A stretch of DNA of 64,000 nt, taken from NCBI GenBank assembly GCA_037576195.1, contig CM075102.1, forward strand, positions 1,302,001 to 1,366,000, given 5' to 3'. This DNA comes from Phytoseiulus persimilis (taxonomy: Eukaryota > Arthropoda > Arachnida > Mesostigmata > Phytoseiidae). Each line of letters opens with the position of its first letter. The stretch's first letter is position 1. The notes under the pieces are model-generated. The model was not told the DNA's origin and did not search any database. It saw nothing but the letters and a program-made list of their open reading frames with translations. Of the stretch, positions 56,019 through 64,000 are shown piece after piece. The position numbers and the translations under genes were made by a program.

Positions 56019-56161
56019 TGTTACAACTAGTCTGAGAAGGAGAGCGAGGACACTTGCGCTTCGTTAATGTCGACTAAAAAGGATAGTTTATTCTCGCCGA
56101 GCAGCTTCAAATAGGGAACGGGTGATAACTTCGTTATACACACCGAACACCAACTTCAACA
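56019..56161 (-). repeat. Copia-2 5' LTR
   Basis: 143 bp, beginning TGTTACAACTAG and ending CTTCAACA on the plus strand. The primer-binding site lies at about 56003-56018. Confidence 0.93.
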
Positions 56162-57595
56162 TTGCGACATCAGAGGCATCCTCGGTCAGTGGTGTCTGAG
56201 CTGAAAGGCTGTACCGGAGAGGCCAGGGAAAGTCGTAGCAGACAATTTCGTCGATTTGGTTGGCAGTGAAGCCCGAGGTGTCCTTGTGACACGACTTAGC
56301 TTGTTCCTCGGAGGCGAAACCATGATAAATTTGTTGGGCTGAGCTTTTTGTGCTCAGTCGGAGCCGTCCTCCGATATTTCAGGCGGTGAACTCCCACGCG
56401 TTCGAGCTGAGGGGGTATTACACTTCATATCCTTACATCCCTACTATATATAATGCGCTTCGTCGGCTACTTTCTTAGTAAGTTTGTCCGCTATGGAGAC
56501 GATTTCGGGATCAATCTGACCATACTTATCGAAGTCTAAGGAGGTGGTTGTGGGATTGGATTATAGTCCCCCACGAACACAGGCTGAGTTGACTAGTATG
56601 AATCGGGCTACTGACAACCGAGAAATCAATCCTCATACAGTGCGAGCTGGGTTTCTGCTCGTACAGCTGCTGATAGTTTACAACAACAGCAGTCGACGAG
56701 GAGCTCGATAAGGAAGATGTGAAGTTGGGTTCCCAGAAGGGTGGAAATCGACGCCAAGAAGCTGATATCTAGCGCATAGGGATGCTCCTCGAAGGTAAGC
56801 GAAGATGGGAGTTCGAGAGTCTCGGAGCTCTCCGGCAAGTGCCAGAGCGTACGACATGTGCCTTAAAATTGGGCGGACAAATGAGCTCCTCATAGTGCCG
56901 ATCCTTCCAAACACGATGACTCTTTTAGGTTTATGTTCACGGCCGCGATTTCCCCGATGAGGATGCCTCTTCATCCTAATGAGCAAGGAGGATCCCTCCG
57001 GAAGATTTCTCGATGGAAGGGAAGGTGTCATGCGCCCCTGTGACGACCACATTTCTGACTGAAAAGATTGGGCGGATTTTCCTCAACCTCAACAAGCGGG
57101 TGAAGAAGTCTCGTTGAGTTCGGGGCGATGTGATCGCGGAGGAGTAGATGTGGTTCCCTGTTTCGACAGAAGCTGTCTGTTTTCATGTGAAAACCTCAAT
57201 AATTTCGACCTCAATCATTTCAACTTGGGCAACTCCAACCTCCGTCACTTCAACCTGTCGGATATTCCTGTCGGAGTTCTACGTGCCAGATGCCCTAATC
57301 TGGAATAGTTGGGGAGATTCCCTCCATTTCGTGGTATGAATGAGATGCAGTTCAGTGATGTTTCAGCTTGATCCAGCTTTTCGCTCCACTCGGGAACCCC
57401 ATGAAAAATCTCACTCGCCAGCATCCCGGAAAGTCGATTTTAGGAGTTCAATAACCAAGCTCAAGATTATGTTAAATCTGAATGGACCGTGAGGTTTATT
57501 CGGCTGCAAACACCCCATGTGGCAGTGATCATGAATTGTGGCAAAAATATACAGGTGATGAAAGAGCAGGAATAACTTTACAACACGAAGACGAA
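56162..57595. other. Stretch without a recognised gene; 15-bp repeats at 57195-57260
   Basis: About 1.4 kb beside the host-like exons. The only structure I see is a run of four to five 15-bp units at 57195-57260, such as catttcaacttgggc. In one frame these read NNFDLNHFNLGNSNLRHFNL, a pentapeptide-like pattern. The frame around it (57114-57308, 64 codons) has no other support. A segment near 56505-56545 resembles the 45-bp repeat at 1400-1530 (gatcaatctgaccatact against gatcgatct or gatcttaccatact). Confidence 0.45.
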
Positions 57596-57951
57596 TCATT
57601 CGTCTCTTGAGTCTACCATCAAGGTGAAGGCCCCATCGTTGTCGATATGCAGCTCCATATAGTCGCCATGGAAGCTATCCTTCACTTTCTCCTGCCCATG
57701 GCACTCCCGCAGTGCAGCCACGAGTGCTTTGAAAAACAAGTCAGCTCTTTCATCGGACATCGCGTCTGGATATTCCAGCCCGTTTTCTGAAAATCGCGAT
57801 AGAAAACCTGTTAGACATCTACTTCACCGCGTCTTGCGGCGTAAGTGTCGAAGATTCCATGCACTTTAAACCTAATCTGAATGATGAGAGCCTCTGGTTC
57901 CGAATACTCGAAGAGTCGTAAGCACCGTTCTTCAGAAAGCGGACTGAGAAC
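57596..57951 (-). CDS. 3' exons of a host gene resembling D-aminoacyl-tRNA deacylase
   Basis: The last exon (57786-57596) encodes AMSDERADLFFKALVAALRE, then KVKDSFHGDYMELHIDNDG and AFTLMVDSRDE before a TGA. This lines up with the C-terminal part of D-aminoacyl-tRNA deacylase (DTD), where FGAYMQVHIQNDGPVTIELES is the human form. DTD removes D-amino acids from mischarged tRNA. A 41-bp intron (57787-57827, GTGAAG to TTTTCAG, branch-like CTAAC) joins it in phase to an upstream exon (from 57828) reading LIIQIRFKVHGIFDTYAARR, which roughly matches the DTD strand with SQFTL. The family signatures are changed: NDGAFT instead of NDGPVT, and no SQ. It may be a divergent paralogue or a decaying copy. 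An LTR-like block cuts it off upstream at 57952. Coding status is likely; the function is less sure. Confidence 0.5.
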
Positions 57952-58176
57952 TGATACAGCGTCGGCGTAGGGTACGCGACGATTACGACGACTACAGCGA
58001 TAGATAGAATACGATATTTATTGAAGTAAAAGAAGCTGCTTATATATCCTATGGATCGGGGTTACATGAGAGGGTAACTATAGACGTGCGCTTCCGTCAG
58101 GGACGCCATACCATGGCCATCGGCTCGTCAGCCGATGCCACTGTATGCTTGGCCGTCTGAGCGAAATATTACAACA
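57952..58176 (-). repeat. Probable compact LTR (Copia-like), single copy
   Basis: A 225-bp block with LTR architecture read on the minus strand: TGTTGTAATATTTCGC start, a TATA-like GGATATATAAGCAG, AATAAATATC about 20 bp later, and an end ...GCTGTATCA. It is preceded by a purine tract GAAATGGGGGGCTT (58177-58190). No partner LTR is in the window and no element coding sequence is recognised to its right. It is therefore a solo or orphan 3' LTR, and the boundaries are tentative. Confidence 0.4.
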
Positions 58177-58989
58177 AAGCCCCCCATTTCAAGCAGGCGG
58201 GCAAGAGTGCATATAGGCGTAATTCGTAATAATCAAAATGAACCTTATCCGAAAATATGTCGCCTAGAATTCTATACTATGATTCTAGCCATACGTATCA
58301 TATATTCACATTCCAGAGCGTGTGGTTGATTCGGGAGATTCCTTGAATGTTGGTTCTTGTTGTTCGATCTCCTCGCTTATGTCACCAGACTCCCTTAGTT
58401 CGATGTTGAGTCTGTCGAGTTTCATATTGTCTTGAAATCTCGAGCTCTGAAGATGTCTCCGTTGATTGCGCGTCTCACTCGATTTCGACGGTTTCGTGGT
58501 TCCTACGGTGTTGCTCAAGCTGAGCAATACGAAATGAGTGAGGTCAATCTTGACGGGGCACGGTCATTCTTTCTAAAAACATGGCGGCGCACATTTCTAA
58601 GCAGATCATCACCGGGAGGTCCTTAGTGAGGCGACTGCTCACTCTTAGGAAAGGGTAGCTCAGATGGAAAATAGGAACTCTTGGAGGTTCTTTGAACTCG
58701 GTGGTGCCGGTGCCCAGGCGGTAAAGTCTCCATCACATACAGGCGAGAAGCGCCAAAACGATATCGGCAGCATTTATCTCAGCCTAGCGATTCTTTCGGA
58801 GCTTCTGAAAGGATTCTCGTCATACTTTGCGGCACTTGACCTGATCAAGTCACTGGATATCGAGGCGGGAGTCTTGCATTCACAAAACAGAAGGAGAACC
58901 TCTCGAAGTTACGGAAGCGAAAGGTTCCATCCGAACGATTGCGAATAAACGAGTAGTTCATTGCAGAACTCAAAAATGAGCATGGGATG
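58177..58989. other. Stretch with nothing firmly recognised
   Basis: About 800 bp. Frames on both strands of up to 94 codons occur (for example 58664-58948 plus) but show no motif. Confidence 0.4.
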
Positions 58990-59330
58990 TTTCCTTGAGG
59001 AGGAAGTTATCAGGGTTACCAACGAACGGGCCCGGATTCTCGTATTATTGGAAGCTATTGAAGCGAAAGAGTCCGGCGGCAGTCGAGCTCGCTGAGCACC
59101 TCGGTGAAGATACTAAATTGTTCCTCAGGGAAACCGAGCCTCTGTCACCTCTTTTGGGCTGTTTACAGACGACCGAGGAAGCGAACTTATGGCTCCAGCC
59201 TGGGCAGGAATACCCCCGAACAGAGTGCATAGAGCAAAATACCAGGAAATCGACCCCCGATGTGCAAGGTGCGGACGGAAGCCCGGGACCGTGCCCCACA
59301 TAACAATGAAAAGCGTCACCGATCAAGCCG
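58990..59330 (+). mobile_element. LINE C-terminal scrap with zinc-knuckle motif (LINE-4)
   Basis: One plus frame reads LMAPAWAGIPPNRVHRAKYQ followed by CARCGRKPGTVPHI, which resembles the Cys-Cys-His knuckle and preceding stretch at the C-terminus of many arthropod LINE polyproteins (RCRRCG-x3-ET-x2-H). Only about 60 codons fit and the rest is shifted. A small, dead fragment. Confidence 0.4.
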
Positions 59331-59462
59331 GGGAGGAAGAGCTCGCCAGAAAATTGAGCCTGACAAGGGGGGATTGGAGAATGACCCTGGAACCTGGGCA
59401 AAAAAAAACGAGAGATCGGTTGAACCCACTCGCTCTAGGAATTGGGTCCCATGTGATAAGTA

Positions 59463-61730
59463 CACTGAGACCTCGTTTAACGCGGTCTCGTTTAGCGCGG
59501 TTTCGCTATAACGCGTTTTTTTTCCAGTCGAAATCATAGAAGCTTCAGTAGGAGTGGGAGCAAGCTTCTATGTGGAGATGTGGGACCGAGAATGAATTAT
59601 CTTGCCTTAAGTCTATTTTGTGCTGATTTTCATGGGTTTTTTCTTGTACCTATTCGAACAATACCGACTCCTGCTGGATCAGGGCGAATTTCACGGGCCT
59701 TTTCTCCTGAATCAGCGTCATCGCCGTTTCGCGTTCAGCTATCGACCGTTATACATAGTTTCGCACTGTCCTTACGCGGATCACATAGTTCCTCTAAGGC
59801 CAGTTAATCTGGAGGAGATGAAGCCGAAAATTTCGGCTGGCCCGAAAGTAACGAGGAAAGCTATCGATTTTGAGACGAAGATAGAGGTTCTCAGGAAACT
59901 GGACGCAGGACGAAGGCAAGTTGATATAGGCTCTGAAATGGGCTTGTCAACGTCAACGATCAGGACTATTCTGACGAACAGGGACAAAATTCTCTCATCC
60001 ACGCAGTCGAACACCTCAACTTCGGCGCTGAAGATCACTCGTTCGAGGAGTTCTGCCATGGAAACGATGGAGAGCCTGTTGTCGATATGGATCGACGACG
60101 AAATCGAGCGCAACGTGCCGCTGAGTCAAGCGGTAATCATGCGAAAGGCCAGATCCATCTTCGACCGCATTCAATGCCAGAGTGGGGAGACCGGAGAGAA
60201 ATTCGCAGCTAGCAATGGGTGGTTCCATCGCTTCAAAGCCAGACGTAATCTCCATAACGTTACTCTTTCCGGGGAGGGCGCGAGTGCGGACGTTGAGGCT
60301 GCCGCGAGTTTCCCTGCCGTTCTGAACTCCATAATTCAGGAGAACATCTATCCGCCCGAGTTGGTCTTCAATGTGGATGAAACGGGGTTGTACTGGAAGC
60401 GGATGCCTAAGCGGACCTTTCTGACCCGCGCGCAGAAGCGAGCACCCGGCTTCAAGGCCGCAAAAGATCGAGTGACACTACTTCTCGGGGGCCACGCAAG
60501 CGGCGATCTGAAACTGAAACCACTCCTCGTGTATCACTCCCTCAATCCGAGAGCCATGAAAGGTGTTTCCAAGTCATCCCTTCCCGTCATTTGGGAAACG
60601 AATAAGAAATCTTGGATCACTGGGAGCATCTTCCAAAACTGGTTCGTTCATCACTTTTGTCCCGCGGTGAGGAGTTACGCGGAATCGAAAAACTTGGAAC
60701 CGAAAGCTCTACTCCTCATTGACAACGCGCCCAGTCATCCGAGCAACTTATCGGAGTTGGAAACCTGTCTACCAGTGAAAGTCGTCTTCCTCCCACCAAA
60801 TACAACTTCATTGATTCAGCCGATGGATCAGGGAGTAATTTCGAACTTCAAAGTTCACTATCTGCGGCGAACCTTCCAGAAGTTGATAGATGAAACTGAA
60901 GGGCAGGACAAGCAATCCATAATAAACTTCTGGAAGGCTTTCAACATCATGGATGCGCTCAGGAATATCAACCACGCGTGGCATGAAGTCTCCTCAAACT
61001 GTATGAGGGGAGTCTGGAAGAAAATCTGGCCGAACCTCAACGATAGGGATCTCGTGGACGCCCCGAACGTTGACATCGATGAGCTCGTACGGCTGACGAG
61101 TGAAGCAGGCCTTGACAATGTGGACACAGAAGACATCGAGGATCTACTCCGAGACAGCAGTGAAGGCTATTCGAAAGACGACCTCCTGGAGCTGATGGAT
61201 CTAGCCGGTGTCGAGGGACCAGACGTAGAGGAAAGAGGAGAGAAAGGTGGGGAGGTAGAAGAACCTTCGGATCTCAGCACGGGACTTCTAGAGCAGAGCT
61301 TGTCCAAAGTCCAGGAGATCATGGTAGAGCTTCAAGAGAAAGATCCAGATACTGAGAGGAGTTTGAAAGCAAAGCAGGGTGTTCCTGATGCATTAACTTG
61401 CTACAGAGTCTTGCTCGAGGAACGCAGGAGGCTGAAGAGACAGACGACTTTGGATCAGTTTCTCGGGAAGAGACAGAAGCTATCTCCAGATGAGGGTGGA
61501 ATGGAACAGCCATGATAGTCCTGGAGCAAGATGTAGACGTGATCAACTTGTCAAATTATTCAAAGATTCCCTAAAATAATTCCCAATAAATACATGTTTA
61601 TTCATAATAAGCTTCGAGTTTCCATTCCGTATCCCTATACCGTCTATGTTGGAATGCTCCCGCTCAACGCGGTTTCGCTTAGCGCTCTTCCTCCAGGAAC
61701 GCATCCACAGCGTTAAGCGAGGTAAAGGTG
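59463..61730 (+). mobile_element. Tigger/pogo DNA transposon, apparently intact
   Basis: A 2268-bp element with TA on both sides (59461-59462, 61731-61732). The inverted ends align as cactgagacctcgtttaacgc (left) and caccTTTacctcgcttaacgc (right, reverse complement). They are followed by internal repeats of an aacgcggt and tttcgcttagcg type at both ends, the likely transposase binding sites. One undamaged transposase gene fills the interior, with AATAAA at 61585-61590 soon after its stop. Together this looks like a young, potentially autonomous copy. Confidence 0.9.
59818..61515 (+). CDS. Tigger/pogo family transposase, 565 residues
   Basis: The frame opens at 59620, but the Met at 59818 (MKPKISAGPKVTRKAIDFET) fits the family's normal start, since the upstream 66 codons are hydrophobic and unlike it. 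Residues 13-60 are a CENP-B-type helix-turn-helix (KIEVLRKLDAGRRQVDIGSE, LSTSTIRTIL). Residues 85-150 are the second DNA-binding domain (WFHRFKARRNLHNVTLSGEG). The DDE core follows: Asp187 in FNVDETGLYWKRMP, Asp302 in LLIDNAPSHPSN and Asp337 in IQPMDQGVISNFK, a DDD triad as in pogo and Tigger. After an acidic tail comes QTTLDQFLGKRQK at residue 542, close to a PCNA-binding box, a feature known from pogo transposase. It cuts and pastes the element at TA sites. No interruption seen. Confidence 0.93.
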   Translation: MKPKISAGPKVTRKAIDFETKIEVLRKLDAGRRQVDIGSEMGLSTSTIRTILTNRDKILSSTQSNTSTSALKITRSRSSAMETMESLLSIWIDDEIERNVPLSQAVIMRKARSIFDRIQCQSGETGEKFAASNGWFHRFKARRNLHNVTLSGEGASADVEAAASFPAVLNSIIQENIYPPELVFNVDETGLYWKRMPKRTFLTRAQKRAPGFKAAKDRVTLLLGGHASGDLKLKPLLVYHSLNPRAMKGVSKSSLPVIWETNKKSWITGSIFQNWFVHHFCPAVRSYAESKNLEPKALLLIDNAPSHPSNLSELETCLPVKVVFLPPNTTSLIQPMDQGVISNFKVHYLRRTFQKLIDETEGQDKQSIINFWKAFNIMDALRNINHAWHEVSSNCMRGVWKKIWPNLNDRDLVDAPNVDIDELVRLTSEAGLDNVDTEDIEDLLRDSSEGYSKDDLLELMDLAGVEGPDVEERGEKGGEVEEPSDLSTGLLEQSLSKVQEIMVELQEKDPDTERSLKAKQGVPDALTCYRVLLEERRRLKRQTTLDQFLGKRQKLSPDEGGMEQP

Positions 61731-61732
61731 TA

Positions 61733-62647
61733 TATGAAAGAAATGTAAATAACACATTGGAGGGTCAATAAACAACAATAACCAACGGGAAGGGAGATGA
61801 CAGCAACAGAGAGACTCACGGAGTTGAGATTGCGATTTGGACCTGGGGAATCTTGTATCGCGACGTGCATTAGGCGCAGGGGCTTCCACTCCGCTGAGAA
61901 CTCAAGCAAGGGTGCACAATAGATTGGATCATCCACGGAAACAGAACATGGGAGCTAAGACCAGACTGTGGGTGAACCGACAACTCGAAAAGACCCGACA
62001 TCACAAATCGGTTGTGGAGCATGAGTCGCGAGTGTCGCGATGCATCCAGTGGAATGCTCAATGTCAAGATTCGAGGACATGTCCGCAATCCTTTCATCGA
62101 TGTTAGCGGCCATAGATGCGGAAGACCGGGAACCGACGAATATGTCCTCATAGAGCGCGAGGAGAGGAACTACGCCCGTGAGTGTTCCCAGAACGACCTG
62201 GACTTCATCCCGCCTCCAAACCGAAGGAACTTAGAAGGACGGAGGGAATTGCGCGATATTGGGGAAACTAATATGAATGTTGTGTGAATGCAGACCAATC
62301 CACCCACAAAACTGAAACGGTCACGTGTTCATGTAAGGGACGAAATAAAGAAGAGAAGAAGAAGAAGAAGAAAAAAAAAAGCTCATCTCGCTGAATCGGT
62401 AACTGTAAACTTCCGCAAAGTTCCATCCTGATTTATCACCGGAGACAGCGCGCTGCAAAATACATCTGACGGGAAATTACGATGAAGCGAGCCCAATGAT
62501 TCCATAAAGTTCCTCCCGCCTTCCCGAAACCGAATGACCGTTGGGCTCCGCGTTTGAACTGAGCTCGTCCGTGCTGCGTTTTTTCTGGCGCTCAGAGGAA
62601 ATTTGTGCGGGACTTCTCGCTGAGAGGCTCGGAGTGCATGTGCAAAG
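61733..62647. other. Stretch before the MULE-type gene, with a GAA microsatellite
   Basis: About 900 bp without a recognised gene. A purine run (gaagaagaagaagaagaaaaaaaaaa, broken here in two parts) lies at about 62349-62382. Upstream frames at 61837-62287 have no motif. The promoter of the following gene may lie in the GC-richer 62500-62640. Confidence 0.5.
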
Positions 62648-64000
62648 ATGGAGCGTACAGAGGGATTTCTGGTGCAGTGCGATGCCAGGCAGTTCGGCAA
62701 ATTGAGTTGGTGTGACACTGAAGGTCACTTTCGTGTGGGAGAGCTAGGAGGAATTTCACAGTTCTTCTTCTATGGCAACGGGAAAACTCCAGATGGACTC
62801 TATTTGTACATACGGTGTAAAGAAAGCCTCACGTGAGTAATCATCCGATGAGCATCAAAATTGTCAAGGTCAATATTTCTTTAGGGGCGCACGATGAGCA
62901 AAGCTAGTCCTAAATGTGAGTCTTCCGTCGTTCCCCTCTTGCTGTAGGGACGTCAAGTGTCGGGTTAGCGGAAAGATCACTGAAAGGGGGCAAATCTGCT
63001 TCTTGAGGGGAATCCACAACCATGTACCAGAAGCGAATGGTTTCGGGAAGATGAAGAGGACGAGCCGAGGAAATTGGCTGCGGACATTGCGTGACAACCC
63101 CGAAGTTGCACCGATGATGGCTATTATGGAGGAGCGCGAGAAGTAAGCTTAAAACTGAGAATGCGAATCAATTCAGGGATGATCTAGGAGACACAATCTG
63201 GTGGTCACTCGGGATTTCGATTCAAGGCTCCCGAGGGAAGTACAACTGGAGATCGTGCCTACGGAACATGATCGCACCGCCCGTCGCCAAGCGGAGAAGG
63301 TCAGGCCCAGAAAAGTGAAGACCTTGGAAGCCCTACACCAGGCGATAATTGGTCCTGAACTCCGTGGATACACGTTGACGAATGATGGCGAGCGGCTCAT
63401 CAGCCTCATTTGCCCGCAACACAATAGCGTCGTGCTGACCAGCAGGCGCCAGCTCGAACTACTCCGTGAGCCCTCATTGTACATGCTTCATGCAGATGCA
63501 ACGTACAAAGTGGTTCCGAGGGGTTCGTTCACACAGCTCTTTACCATTCATGGTAATTGGTATGGGGATCATGTAAGCGCAGTTTCGTTGCCCTGTCAAA
63601 TACCATCGTTCCCTGGCACGATCTGGTGATACGCACAATCATCGGACCGATAACCCAGCTCTAAAATTTCAACTTTTTCCGAAGGTCGGTATGATCGCCA
63701 GCGCCTTGATGACGAAACAAACCAAAGAAGCTTATGCTGAGGTCTTCCGTTCCTTGAAAGAAGCCCAGCCAGGACTGGCCATCCCTCGATACATGGGAGA
63801 CTTCGACGCAGCGATGAGAGCAGCAATGAGCGTTGAGTTCGCGGGTGTCCGTGTACACGGATGCCTGTTCCACTATGCTCAATGCCTGGTGAAATACGCT
63901 AGTTCACGCACAGTTGGGCTCTCCCGGGAAATCAGGCGCCCCGGCCCGCATCTCTCCAAATTCCTGGCCTTCGGAGCCCTACCTCTCCTCCCAGCTGTCG
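62648..64000 (+). CDS. FLYWCH/MULE transposase-type gene, four exons seen, runs off the window
   Basis: Four exons join in one frame: 62648-62832, 62948-63142, 63188-63572 and 63685 to beyond 64000. The introns are 115, 45 and 112 bp, all GT-AG. The first 360 residues show a FLYWCH-type finger (LYLYIRCKESL, VKCRVSGKI, RGIHNHVPEA). A basic linker follows, then the MULE core: Asp230 in MLHADATYKVVP, QLFTIHG, Asp294 in IPRYMGDFDAAMRAAM, and the C315-x2-H318 pair in HGCLFHYAQCL. The third acid would lie beyond the edge. No terminal inverted repeat was found upstream, and the gene differs strongly from MULE-1. It may be an element of another MULE lineage or a host gene domesticated from one. Splice sites are inferred from frame and consensus. 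Confidence 0.75.

Larger units (their letters stand above)
52250..56161 (-). mobile_element. Ty1/Copia retrotransposon (Copia-2) with both LTRs
   Basis: A 3912-bp element on the minus strand. The LTRs are 143 bp each (52250-52392 and 56019-56161), begin TGTTACAAC, end CTTCAACA and differ at about five sites. The primer-binding site next to the 5' LTR reads GGTTATGGGCGCAGTC, which resembles the half-tRNA-iMet site of Drosophila copia. A polypurine tract (AAGGGAAAG) precedes the 3' LTR. Coding parts: gag (start Met at 55952, knuckle CNYCKKRGHWVWQC), protease (WWADNGATQHVTHCAEYF), integrase (YHERWGHQDKRHVRDLL, FLSDNGGEFDNSEV), RT (YVDDGLLAATKEST) and RNase H (YSDSDYGGCSQTGRSTSWVV). It has about four breaks. 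I find no matching target duplication. It is younger than Gypsy-1 and older than BEL-1. Confidence 0.93.

Noticed and set aside
59620-59817. N-terminal 66-codon extension of the Tigger transposase
   Set aside because: The extension is hydrophobic and unlike the family; the Met at 59818 directly precedes the first DNA-binding domain.

Overview
The window reads as nuclear DNA of an animal, most likely an arthropod. It carries an R1-clade LINE and three BEL/Pao elements. Its best Copia element has a copia-type primer site (half of tRNA-iMet). The host-like introns are very short (41 to 119 bp). Nearly all recognisable sequence is transposon. I see one candidate host gene tail (57.6-57.95 kb, like D-aminoacyl-tRNA deacylase), one multi-exon FLYWCH/MULE-transposase gene running off the right edge, and a RecQ-derived coding block of unclear status (38.6-40.8 kb). 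Clade statements are made from protein motifs by eye, with no database search.

Layout. At 1-1.1 kb an R1-like LINE (-) enters from the left edge, followed by 4.5 kb in which I recognise nothing. At 6.09-20.66 kb a Ty3/Gypsy element (-, LTRs 131 bp) is split twice: by a complete MULE DNA transposon (6759-9697, 9-bp target duplication, ends built of 17-bp tandem units) and by a whole-looking BEL/Pao element (9932-17299, LTRs identical by eye, 5-bp target duplication). At 20.66-22.2 kb a decayed LINE (+) carries a tRNA-headed SINE with 15-bp target duplications. At 22.7-26.5 kb a Crypton-like tyrosine recombinase gene (-) is split by a hAT element. At 26.9-29.7 kb lies a broken Copia element (-), and at 30-36 kb Gypsy-like pieces (+) split by a second hAT. 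Next come a BED-finger fragment and a LINE endonuclease relic (36.5-38.6 kb), the RecQ block, two further BEL/Pao elements (-, 41.9-51.5 kb; the first contains a TA-flanked MITE with a long hairpin) and a Copia element with both LTRs (52.25-56.16 kb). The right end holds the host exons beside an LTR-like block, a LINE scrap, an intact Tigger/pogo transposon (59463-61730) and the MULE-type gene.

Taken together this is a nested transposon graveyard with some young members. BEL-1, MULE-1 and Tigger look intact, whereas the Gypsy LTRs differ at about 8 percent of sites. Nearly all LTR elements lie on the minus strand, which makes the locus worth testing as a piRNA cluster. The most unusual objects are the MULE whose inverted ends are minisatellites (with a stray third copy of such an end in Copia-1), the recombinase gene cut by a hAT, the RecQ-derived block, and an antisense GC-rich ORF inside BEL-1.
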